Positions 1 to 12,700 of a stretch of 64,000 nucleotides of DNA are shown here, in pieces; the first letter of the stretch is position 1, and the number at the start of each line of letters is the position of its first letter. Made by a program: the position numbers and the translations under genes. Under the pieces are notes generated by a model. That model searched no databases. It was not told the origin of the DNA and saw nothing but the letters and a program-made list of their open reading frames with translations. Source of the stretch: Heterostelium multicystogenum (taxonomy: Eukaryota > Evosea > Eumycetozoa > Acytosteliales > Acytosteliaceae); the NCBI GenBank assembly GCA_003667245.1, contig RCNN01000023.1, forward strand, positions 62,001 through 126,000. Reading direction: 5' to 3'.

Positions 1-3000
1 CTTCAACCAAATTCGAACCATAGATTGTAATTTCTTCATTTCCATCAACTGATCCTTCTTTGGGTTCAATTCTATCAATCTTTGGTTTGTCATAATAGGT
101 GAAAGTTACATCTTGATTTGATTTTTGCGAATCAACTGTAATTGAAACTATCTTTTCACCTTCAGATTTGGATTGTTGTGCAACGCAAACAATTGTTTCA
201 TGATTCCATGTGAACACTGAGCAGTCTTGAGAATCAATGGTAACTTGGTCTTTAATGTTTCCAAAATTCGAACCTTTAATTGTAACAATAGTAGCTCTAG
301 CCATTCTTCCTTTATTTGGGCTGATCTCTCTAATTATTGGTTCTGAATACATTTAAATTAATATCATAGTGTTTATATCATTTCATTGTAAACTTACTTT
401 CATATGAGAAATAGGTGTTTTGATCATTAATTTGACCACCAACTTTGATTTCTATTGATTTCTTGGCTCCAGTTCCAGATGGAATCTTACATTGTAACGA
501 GTTTGAATCTTTCCAAAGCAATGATTGACATGATTTGCCTCCAATCTTCACATAATTGTTTTGGTCATTGGTTGGAGTAGATGTTGCCAAGTTTGAAGGA
601 ACAAAGTTAGATCCTTTGATCAACAGTTCAACATCACCTTTGGTTGGACCAGAATAATCGGAATTACTTGGAAGTGATGGTGCTATTTTGTTTAAAGATA
701 ATTTGTTAGTTATTTGTATTTAATATTTCTTATTTGAATAATAGTTACGGTTGTATGAAATTTGATGGTTTTCATTGTGTGTTTGCCTTCCAATATAAAC
801 TTTAAATGGAATATCCTTTCCAATTCCATAAGGAATCTTACAAGAGAATTGTGTATGGTCAATCCAAACATAATCAGTACATTTCTTTCCATTGATTTCA
901 GCATAGCTTGATGATAAACCTCCATCTTGAACGTCTTTAGGAACAAAGTTTTCACCTTTGATTGTGATTGTTGAACCATCAGTGTCACTGTTTGGAATAT
1001 CTGTGATCTTTGGAATCTTGTAGTCAAAGTTTGATTTGACATTTTGAGAGTCAATGAAAACTTCCAAGGATTGATTTTTACCAATTCCTTTTTGGAATTT
1101 ACATGAGATTTGTGTTTCATCAATGAATGTGATATCAGAGCAAACCACATCGTTGATCAAAACTTTCGAGTCTTTTGCGTCGACATTCTTTGGAACGAAA
1201 TTAGATCCTTTGATTGTTATCAATTCACCTTGTGTAGCGACAGGTGGAACTTCATCAATCTTTGGTTCATTATAGTTAAAAATGTCAGATGTAGTATTTT
1301 GGTTGGAAATAGCAACAAATATAGTTAGATTTTTTCCGATTCCAGCTGGTGCCTTGCATGATATTTGATGATGGTCTATCCATTCGATATCTGTACAGTC
1401 TTGATCATTAATTAATACTTTTGAATTTTTGGGATCCACATCCTTTGGAACAAAGTTAAAACCATTGATAGTAATGATTTCAGCACCCTTGGTATCACTG
1501 GAGCTTGATGATGAAATTTCAGGTGGGGAATATGAAAAATTCTTCAAACCTTCAACATTTTGTTGGTTTCCAATGAAAACTTCCATTGATAGATTTCCAC
1601 CGATTCCGGGCTGGAGTGTACATGTGAAATGTGTTGAGTTTACCCATGTTGGTGATGTACAGTTATTAATATCGATTTGGAGATAACTTGTTTCAAAATC
1701 AGAGTCTACTAAAAAGGTCTTATTTGCTGGAATGAAATTGAATCCATAAACTGAAATAATGTTATTTCCACTGGTGTTGGTTGTTCCAATGATCTCTGTA
1801 ATTTTGGGTCCTATAAAATTTTGAAATCAAATTAGTATTTAATATAAATTGTATCAATATAGAACAAGACTTACTTTCATATGAGAAGTTAAAAAGATTT
1901 TGATCTTCAAGAGAGTTAATCATAGATTGATTTCCCAAGAAAACATTGATGGTGTGATTTGCACCAACTCCTGGTTGAATCTCTGTGATAATGAGAGTTG
2001 AGTTTATCCATGTGCTATTTCTGAAGAGGTAATGTCCAATAGTAATGTTACTTCTCTCAATTCCTCTCTCATAATTGATGTCTGGAACGGGAGTGTGTGT
2101 ATCGGTAAATTCATCATAAACGGACTTGGGCTCTTTTGGAGAGAAATTGATTCCAAATATTGAGATAGTTCCGGATCCATCGGTTCCAGATGAGTTGGTA
2201 GTAACGTTGTTGATTAATGGTCGAGGGAAAATAAGTGTTTCAGTTGAATTTAGAGTAGTTCGTCCATCAATATCAACGATAATAATATTATCATTTCCAA
2301 CACCAGCAGGCATCCAGCACTTGATACATTCAAATGGGATTTTATCTCTGAAGGAAGGACTTAAATCAATGTATGGATCATATGAACCAGGTGTTTGTTG
2401 AGTTGGTGTCTCGATTTCTTTGTCTCCATTTTCATTTAAATATGTTTTGTTGAAATAGCAGGTTGTTCCATAGTCAGCCTCGCAGTCCAGAATCTGATAT
2501 TGATCATTGGTAATGTTAACCAACTGGACATCATCATACAAGGTTGCAAAGTTTAAACCAGCAACCCAGAAATATCCACCGTATGATGTATTGACGAATG
2601 GTTCATGAACAACTTGAAGAATGGTTGGGGCAATGTAATCAAATTGGACAGAATTTGATTTTTGTTGATCAATATAAACATTGAAACTACGACTGGTACC
2701 ATATCCAGTTTTTGAAGAGCAAATAATAAGACTGTCACTGATTCTATCAGGTTTATTACAACTAGGTATAAATGTTGGTACTTGATCGAGATGTGGGTCA
2801 CCAAATTGAGATCCAAAAATTGAAATGACTTCATCTCCATTGGTTTTCCACATTACATTGGAGATAGAATTAATCTTTGGTGCTTTGTGATGAATAAATG
2901 CCTGATCTTGATATTTTTGACCACCAACTTCAATTTCAATATACTTGTTCATACCAGTTCCATTGGTTTTGAATACGATGTATTCATTTTGACCTTCGGA

Positions 3001-6000
3001 ACCACCTGATATAATTGGAATTGGAACTCCACCAACACTAAGCTTAATATCTTCAATAGTTGATGTTTGGGAGAAAAAGTTTTTACCATATATGGTGATG
3101 ACTGAACCGATAGTATCATATGGACCACTTGGAGTCAAAGAGGAGACTGTTGGTTCGTCGTATTTGAATTCGAATGTGTTTGGAAGTCGGAGTACATTGT
3201 AGATTGGATTGAGTAGCGCTATTTTTTTGGTTCCTAATCCAGATGGTAGTGGGCATATAATTTGACCAGGAGTTTCTCTATCACAGGAATAAACATCCAA
3301 ATATTCATCACCAAATTGGAAATCAAAATTTCTTAAATTTCGTCCGTTAATTGTGATTGAAGTTTCATCTTTTGTAGGACTTCTCAAAGGACTGATTGTG
3401 AGGATGAATGGGTCGACTTCACAACTTCTAAGGATATCTCCATTTTCAAATTCAGCTATTTCGGATTCATAAACGCCACAGATCTTATCATAATACTTGA
3501 TAATAGTCAAACCAGCATCAGATTGAATCATACTTGGGATATAATATGTAGTCAATTGGTCTTTGTAGTTGATTACTTTCTCAGCACTATCCATTAAAAC
3601 TTCGAGCATCTCAGTGATAATATCAATACCAAGAGGTGTAATTGTACTGAAAGGAGAGCCTTGATGAATAGGTACATGACAGAAGAATCTGTCACGAAGT
3701 TGCACTTTTTCTCGAAGAAAACTTTCACGAGCAATAATACGTTTAATTGGGGATTCATAAATTGACAACCAAAATCTGTTGGAAGAAATTTTCATTGGGT
3801 CGGATTGAGCCCATTTTCCAACTGTTTCATAAAGCTTATCAAGTGGAAGAGTATTGAAGTTTGACTCACATACTTGGACTTCTCCTAATAGTTGATAAAG
3901 TGGATCTGAAAATGGTTCTGTTGGACTCTATAGTTTATTATGTCACATGTGTTAGTAATTATCAATGAAAGAATGAAGATTAATAGAACTTACTTCTTCT
4001 AAACAAAAATTACATTTATAGATATAGTTCAAATTCATGACACGATCTAGGTTATCAAAGATCATTGTAGGATCTTCGACTGTGTTGATAATCTTTGTTT
4101 TCAAGTGCTCAATGAGTGTAAAGATATCGGTGGGCTCATTCTCTCTGATGATTTCAGCAATCAAGTCGAAAGCAATAGCATCAAGACCACTTGTGAAAGT
4201 GTCTTGGTAGAATATCTCATCCTGGTCGGCTTGGTTATCGATTATATCCCAAAGGAATGAAGTAATCAAGCCCGAAGACTGAGCAACTGGTTGAAACACG
4301 CCATTCTTTTTGGTAGCTTTCAATGACAATTGTTTCTGAGCAATGAATGGTTTGCTTTGCATCTGATCTCAAGTAAGGGAATGTTTCCTTTTTAAAATTG
4401 TATGAGTTTTTAATCAGTAAAAACGAAGATCAATCTACAAAAATTGATCAAAACTTACTTGTTTGAATTTGAGCGCGAAAGAATACACTAAAGACTTGGT
4501 ATTTGCAACGATTTCATCATTATCTTGTTCTGCTATTCTGTTATCGATGTGGAGAGAGACTGATTTGTAGTTGGTGTTGAGTGTTGTTATGTAATGATAT
4601 GAATAAGCAATGAATAGGTCATCGATACAAAGATTATTCAAATCGATTAGATAGTTGTTGTTGTCATTGATGATGACTTTCTTTTGTTGTTCATCAATTA
4701 CGAGCTTTAGTGGTTGTTGTGTGTTGGATGTTGGATAGAGATCGGTTATCATTTGCAATGTTCGATACAAGATGAACACATTGGTGTTAAATGTATTCAC
4801 ATTGTCAGGGATGATATCGTTGTCTTGTTGCTTCATAACGAATGAATATATCTCATTGTTATTTAGAACCTCGATATTTCTCTTTCTATCTCTTAGCTTT
4901 ATTGTGACTTGGCGAGTGTGGTGTTTGTTGATGTCAATCATGGCAAACGTATCGGTTTGGTATAGAGTTTGCTCTTTGAATGTTTCTAAGCATTCAGATG
5001 AACAATCTATATTGGAGTTTGGAATTGGAGTTATGTCGATATCAGTGTCAATAAATCTCGAGTCAAATGGGGTAAGTGAGAGGAATGAACCAACGAATGT
5101 AGAAACAGTATTGATTTCGAATTTCACAGTACCGGTGCCATCGAAATCCTCTTGGACAATAGTGCCACAGTTCACACCACAAGCTTGGGCAGTTGTCTTG
5201 AACATGGATGTCACTAGGAATTTATTAATTGGCTGACTCATTTCGGCACATATAATCACTCCTGCAGAAACAGTATTCTGTGAAGATGGATTGTAGTCTC
5301 CAAGACACAAGTGTGTGTTGGTGAATGCAAATCCACTCTTTTCCAATTCAGAATTCCATTGTCTTTCGGTCAATGGAATATTGAAATAGTCAGAGAAGTC
5401 AATTGGTAATCTATTTTCCACCAATCCAACAAAATTGGAAGGAACATTGGAAGAACTCTGAATTTATTATCAATTAATTAATTATAGTTCAATTCAAGCA
5501 CAGAAATATATACTTACAGGAATTGTTATGTATCCATTCAAAACTGACCAAATATTCGACTGTATACCGCTGAGGATTTCAAAACTATTGAAACTCAATC
5601 TTTGATTTGTCGTGTTGACAGTTGTTTGTGTGAACCAGCGAGAGAACAGCTGACTGTTGGAGGACTGCAAAGTATTAACGGTAACCCATGGGATGGAGTT
5701 ATATAAGATGTCTATGTACCGAGGATCAGGACCATTTAATTCGTGGCAAAAGAATGAGTGACCAATATTCAGATTTACCGATTGTTCATCAGCCAAATGG
5801 TAATCATTTGGAAACCATTTTACACCATTTGATGGTGTAATAAAGTTTTGTTGATCTACAACAATTGGAAATCCATCCAGAGTATGTTTTACATGGATTC
5901 CAACTCCTGAATCCAATGCAACGAAACCTTTGGAAGATCCATATTTTGATTTCTCCCATTGGTTGTTGATTGGCTCAATTTTTTCACCATTTTTATTAAC

Positions 6001-6272
6001 CCACTGTTTGTCATTAAACATGATAACCTGGGAGGTTTTTATGCCCTCGAGTGTGCGTCCCAAGCCGCTATTTCCCGAAGTAATATCGGGAAAGTATTGG
6101 ATTTTGGATTGGGAATCTACATACAGGTAGGCATTTGACAATGGAAGTTTTTAATATACCACCATGAAACAACATTATTGTCTGGCGAAAGACAATGTGG
6201 TAGTGCCACAGCAATATTAACTAAATATACTATAAAACTAAGTAAATATATAAATATATATTTATTCATCAT
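1..6272 (-). CDS. Giant secreted TIG-repeat protein with degenerate DNase II domain (3' end cut by window)
   Basis: Seven exons: 6272-5518, 5457-4459, 4362-3994, 3927-1875, 1810-749, 682-398 and 342-1, continuing past the left edge; about 1,950 residues are visible. The start at 6272 (or the ATG at 6269) gives a signal peptide of about 23 residues (MMNKYIFIYLL..., ending NIAVA). Residues about 30-380 resemble DNase II: VSWWYIK, LYVDSQ, SSKGFVALD, IKHTLDGFP-like and GHSFFC blocks, then HLCLGDYNPSSQN with a following IIC. Both catalytic HxK motifs look lost (SSK, LEK), so I infer a non-catalytic domain. A helical linker follows, then at least eleven TIG/IPT modules plus one cut by the edge (repeated ITIKGSNFVP-type strands, C..P.G.G turns). 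Late introns are phase 1 between TIG modules (SYE|xP). A one-base deficit in the A5 run at 6148-6152 breaks the frame between signal peptide and domain; probably a sequencing error. No membrane anchor is seen, but the C-terminus is missing. Confidence 0.85.
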
Positions 6273-6760
6273 TTATTTAGTAAATCAATAATGTTTTGAT
6301 TTAAGATTCATAAGGTTTAGGTTTAGTTTCCACTCGTTCTGATTGTAATCCTCATTCTTAAATTGGATTAATATTGATTTTATAAAAAAAAATTGAACAT
6401 ATCATCATAGTTTCCTCCCTCATTGAAGTGCGATATCAAAAAAACACGAAAATGAGCCTGAAAAAGATATTTTGGGTCTAAAAAAGGAAAAAAGTGCAAA
6501 TTTTGCAAAACGAAAAAGTTTTCGATATATGTTCAATGGCCTGATTGGCAAGATATTATCCAAAACAAGAGGTGATTATTGATTTTGATTGAATTGTACA
6601 ACCTTTCATGTATGTGTTATCATAATAGTTTGGACAAAATAGTCATATCATGATTTACAATAAAAACATTAAATAAAATAAAAATTGTAAATCTGTTAAG
6701 ATTAGCCTACTATATCGATGGAAATACATTTCAAACATATCCATTTATTATTTTTCTAAA
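6273..6760. promoter_or_regulatory. Shared divergent promoter region of the two DNase II/TIG genes
   Basis: The 488-bp gap between the start codons of the minus-strand and plus-strand giant genes contains no credible ORF. It is AT-rich with A and T tracts (for example 6384-6392) and is the only place where both genes can have their proximal promoters. No binding site could be assigned. Confidence 0.5.
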
Positions 6761-9700
6761 ATGAAAGAGAAAAATATAATATTATTATTTTTTAATCTTA
6801 TCGTTTTAGTTCACTCTTTAAACTTTGTGGTGGACCCACATGTTTACAAAGAAGGATTCAAAATCTCTATTAAGTTGCCAACTCCTTACACCTTCGATCA
6901 AAATACTTTCAAGGTTTCTGTTACTGACGGAACCAAAATAGTTCCTTGCAAATTTGATAGCATTAATAATCCTGATATTGTTGTCTATGAAATTCCCGAT
7001 CTTCGAATTAAAGTTAGCACAAGTTCAGATGATGATAGAACTATTAAAAGAACTAAAACCCAAAGTGCTTTGTCTCATACTTTGCTTATTCTTGATGAAG
7101 CAACCACTAACCCACAGGAAGAGATAACTTTAACTTTTATTAGTAAGTTTACCCTTGGTTTAACAAATGATAAAATACTAATATTTAAATATCCAAGGTC
7201 CAACCATTACCGAGATTAGTCCTAAGACTATTTTCGAAGGAATTCAGGTTTTCCACATCAAAGGTAACAACTTGTACATCCCTAGAAATGAACCTAAAAT
7301 TGTATGGACTGCTATTAGTGATGGATCTAGTTCTGAATGTAATTTGATTGCTTCTGGTACCTCATATCATGAAATACAATGCTCTACCAATTCACCGCTA
7401 CCAAATGGAAATTATTTTTTGGAATTACAATATGAAAATTTAAAAGAAACCAAATCCCTTCAGATATACAAAGGTAAGATCTTAATTTTATAAATCTTTT
7501 TTTTACTAATTTTTTTTTTCTAAATTTGATTTTTTTATAATGATCACTGATCTTGATCAGTTAATTTTGTAACACTTCCAACCAGAGACCTCAATGCCCA
7601 TTTAGCGTACACCGATGACTCTGATCTTCTTACCATTAAGTTTGATACTATACCTGGTGACCTACTTTTAAACAGGTTCAAAGTTAAAATTGAAAGTAGT
7701 TCAAAATCAGTTGATTGCATACCCAAGGAAATAACACTAAACAATGAGCTCAAATGTACTCTTAACGCTCCTACTGAATTCGATGAAGGAATTGCCAAAG
7801 CTTTTGTCAGCATTGATGGCTACCCGATCGCAGGCTTCCAAGAGTTCAACTTCTTTGGTATGATACATATTATCTATTAGAGTGTACATAATAAATTTAC
7901 TAATATTTGGTCACACCTAGTTCCTAAGTTCCAAGATATGAACATTGATATCGATGCATCAATGGTAGGAGATGTAAAGTTTTCACTTATCGGCCAACAT
8001 CTAGATCCATCTAGTTCAATATCGGTCGATGATAAATACACTTTGAAGTGTGATTATTTTAAAGCCGTTGCACCATCTACCGATGATAAGTATGAGTGTC
8101 TTTCACCATCCTACTTTCCTGTTGATAGTTCTCCTACTTGGGTGTTTACCTTGAAATCTAAAATGTATGGTAGAGATTATCCAACCAATACTAAAATCAA
8201 TTTTAAATGTAAGTTTTAATATTAAAGCATATTCATTAATGATAGATTATTAATATACTAATGTTTATTTTTTAGATCCATCATTTGATACAACTCCAAC
8301 TCAATCTATTAAAATAATTAACAAAGGACATTCCACTGCAACTCTTGTAGGAAAGAACCTAGACCTGGTGAACAAAATAACTCTAAATGGGGTTGCTTTG
8401 GATAGCAATGATTATACCACTACTTCAAACTCTATAAATATCGAATTTGATGCTTCAACATTGACTGGCTTCCAAGAAATCAAATTCTTCGTGGAGAAGA
8501 CAGTATTAGTCTCTGGGGTATCAACTACTTCCAGGTATGAAGTATTACCCAATATTGAAATGAAATTGTTAGGTTAGTGTCATATAATAATCAATGTAAT
8601 GAATTATAATATTAATATAAATTTCTAATTTAAATAGCTCCTAGCCTTAAAGCAAAAGATAACAATCAACTTTCAATATATGCTTTTGATGATCCAGTTC
8701 CAGCCTCTATCATTTTTGATCTGATTGAATTTCCTGCAGACCAAGACTATTCAATCAAATTGGGCAACTATGAATTAGATTGTTTTCCTGAATCAAGCTC
8801 CAAACCTACTCCTATCATATGTGAGGGAATCCAACCTTTGACTACAATCACCAATCTCCCAGTTGAGTTTCCATTTTCCATTGAGTTTGACACATCCAAT
8901 ATGAATTCAGATTTTCATAAGATAATTGATACCACACTCAAGTTTACTTATGAAGGTATGTAAAGTAGAATCTAAATATATATTCATAACTAATATGTAT
9001 TTTTTTAATTAGGTGTATCTTTCGATTTGGAAAGTTCCGATGCATTAAATATAATGCAAAATAGAGATGGTTATATAAGATTGAAAAATGGTGATAAATT
9101 GGATCTTGTACAATCAATTGCAATAGGAAATTCCAATGAAATGCCAATTGATACACCTTTTACAATCGTTCAAAATCCAAACAATTTGTTTGTTGTTGGA
9201 AGACTATTGAATTATGACAGCACTCAACATACAATTAGAATGTTAATTGATAAATCAACAATTCAATACATGAATACTCATTTCATAATTACAATTCTTG
9301 GAAGATATACCAGCCACACACCAACTCAAATTTCAATCGAAGATTTAGATCCGATGACTGGAGATTCAACAAACCCTCCTTCTCACTATACAATGCCAGA
9401 TGCTTTCTATATCAGTCATACTGCTAACACTATAACAGCAATGGTTGAGGGTGTATATGATTACTCACAAATGGAGTTTACTGATACTGATGATACCGTA
9501 TATAATACAGATTATATCCAAAAAATTGATCCAGTATTTTCAATTGCAGCGAGTAGCTCTGGTTTAAATCCAACTACAAACAACTATCCAAACATCCCAC
9601 CAAATGAATTGATTGAAATCGAACTAGTTCAAGTAGAATTAGACAATAATCAAATTGAATATCTGACAATGCCAGCTGTTCCTTTTGTTTTTAAGGTTGA

Positions 9701-12700
9701 TTTTGACGGCCAAGAAAGTTCTTGTTTCTTCGTCTCTCCAGCACCACCACTCAAACAAACAATAACTTGTCCTCTTCCAGCACCAAAGTCCTCAGACACA
9801 CAAACTAGACCATTAAAATATAAACTTCAAGGCCTACAAATAATTTCTGATAAATCTATTGAATTTAAGAGTAAGAATAACTTGCTTTCTTCTCGAAATT
9901 AGTTTACTAATTTAAAGTTCTACAGATCCAAGATTACTTCAAGCTTCACCCTTATTTGGTTCAAAATATAACTCTGATGAATTGACAATCCAATACACAA
10001 AAGGTGATGTTCCAATCGTAGACATTAGACTCATCAAGCCTTCGGGAACTTCTATTCCGATAGTTTGTGGACCAGAAACACCCATTACAAATGGATTCGA
10101 AAAGAAATGTAACAAACCTGCTGGACATCCAAGTGGAAAGTATCTAGTTCAAATCTCTAATCCAACTCATACCATATATTCAACTGAGAGAATCTATTTT
10201 AATAATCATGGTAATTATATAAACATGTATACAAGTTATCATGGGCAATTTTTAATTCATTGATAATTTTATATAGGTATATCGTGTATGGGTCAAGCAG
10301 ATGGTCCTCCAACTCAATATCAAAATAAGCCTGTATCATGGTGGTTCACATATAAATTGGGAATAAAGGGTACCTTTGACAAAACAACACACAATAGTTA
10401 TTTGTACATGGATGAATCAATGGATTCTCTTGAGAAGAAAGATTTTCTTATGCCAGATGCAAACTATAATCCATCAGCTGCCCAAACCTTAGCCTATACA
10501 TTTATTGCAAATCAAAAACTATCACCTCTTGCTGCCACATTCAAACAATTTGATGAAACTTCAACCTATTATTATGTGTAAGTAGATTATTAACTTCTTG
10601 AATCGATTATATACTAAGATATATATTCAATACAGTTGGAATGATCAATATGGTAAAAGACAGGATACAGGTGCTCGTCCAAGCAATGAATTCAGCGCTG
10701 ATAAATTTGCTCATGCTAAAGGTAATATTCCAACAATTTGTCAAGTACTTACATATATTAATATATATATATATATGTTTAATTTAGGATTTGTCATCTA
10801 TGATATTGAAGATGGTGTTGCCAAAGGTATTCATGTTACCCATTCCAATCCAATATTTCCATCTATACATGGAAATTTCTATGATCATTTTGCAAGAGCT
10901 GGAGCACATCCATTTAGATGGCTTGGAAAACCTGATAATGGTCAGCATTTCTTTTGCTACCAGTTCAATGATCTTTCAGATGTTATTACTAACATGGTAA
11001 GAAATGGTGTATTTCTATTAGACCCAACAAATGGAAACAGAATTCCCGCACCCACTGTGATGTGTAGAGGAAATATCCCATGTGTTGATCTATATGGAAT
11101 TAGTTCTAGAGATGATATTCATAATAGAGGTTCTAAATTTGAAAAGGTAAGAATTACTTGATCATTCTTAATATATATTCAATTTATTAAATCTCATTTC
11201 AAACAGAGATGTACAAATAGAATTCAATCTATATATGATCGAAGATTGGAGACAATTCAAAATGGACCAAATGCTAGAGATGCTGCATTTATCAACGATT
11301 TACAAACAAATCAACTAACAGATGCACAAATACAATTACTAAACACTCATTTTCCACAAGAAGACTACCAACATTTAGAAAAATATTGTTATTGGATGAC
11401 AGAGACAACCGTCAAAGGAATTCAAAAGCCACATATTTCTAAAACTATTAAGTCATTTCCCAAGTCTAATATTCATATTCCTACAGCAATTATGAATAAT
11501 ATATTAACTAGAAGTGGATCATTTAGTAATGCATTATTAAATCCTTTACTGCCATGGGAAATCATCCAAAAAGTTGGTGACAATATTTATGATGGTGTTG
11601 ATATCTATGAAGTCATCGCCTCACGTTACTATAAAAGAAAATTCTTTGTCCAAACATGGAACAGTATGTAATTTCAAGTACTTCCTTTAATAGCTCAAAC
11701 AATTGACTAAAACTTATTTTAGCGGGTTCAAAACAACTTCCAGTGTATCAAGTTGCTCCATTGACTCAAGTTACACAAATAGGTATGATAAGTATTGACT
11801 CAAACCATAACACAATTCTTACTTTTTTGAAAGAATTTACTGGAGATCTAATAGGTACATGGCCCAAACAATCATATTATGGAAGTGGTTATGATCACTC
11901 AAAGTTTATGTTTGATGCATTCCCTATGAAGTTAATGATGCTGCTATTTGCTTTGGAGATGGAAATCGTCATTCTCATCAGGTATGTTAATCCTTGAACT
12001 CAAAATACTACTTTATTCAAAATCTTATTATTGTTTACCATTTAAAATTAGGCTGAGAGAGGTGGTGGTGCAATTTGCATTGAAGACAATCAATTAGTAC
12101 GTCAAATGAATAGTTTCGTTCGAGGATATACTGTTAAAACAGATGCCGATTTACAAAATAATAGATTTAAATTAGGAAGAATCTTTTCACATCTTGTCAA
12201 CCAAAAAATCCAAATTACAATTGGAACAGGCTACCAAGGAAGCGTTCAAGTTGCAATGAAAAAAGGAAATGGACACCATTTTATTCCTCAAATTCCAATT
12301 AAATCACATACTGTCAGCACTGGTGGTAATTTATTCGAATTTGAACATCAAATAAGAGTTGTTAGAACAGTTTCTCAGTTTTCAAATGATGCAGCATCAC
12401 CAAATCTCGAACAGGTTACAGAACTGAAACCCTATGTACAAACCTATCTTTGGAATGTACCTGGACCTGCACGATCATCTGTCAAAACCTATGCTGAAAA
12501 CATACATGTGACATTGGAATATCTTGCAATCGATCCTGATGGAGCAACCATCAACTCGATTAATGCTCTACAATCATGTACCAATCAACCAACGTTGGTA
12601 ATCAGCAATGTTCTTAGAGAATGTCTTGACAGAGAAGCACTCTGGTCCAATATAGACTATACTGGTACAAATCCAGATTTTGCAGCTGACACTGCTCTCT

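Noticed and set aside
6130..6160. Programmed -1 frameshift in the left DNase II gene at the A5 run
   Set aside because: The site reads ATTAAAAAC, which is not a proper slippery heptamer, and many other genes show similar homopolymer faults; an assembly error is simpler.
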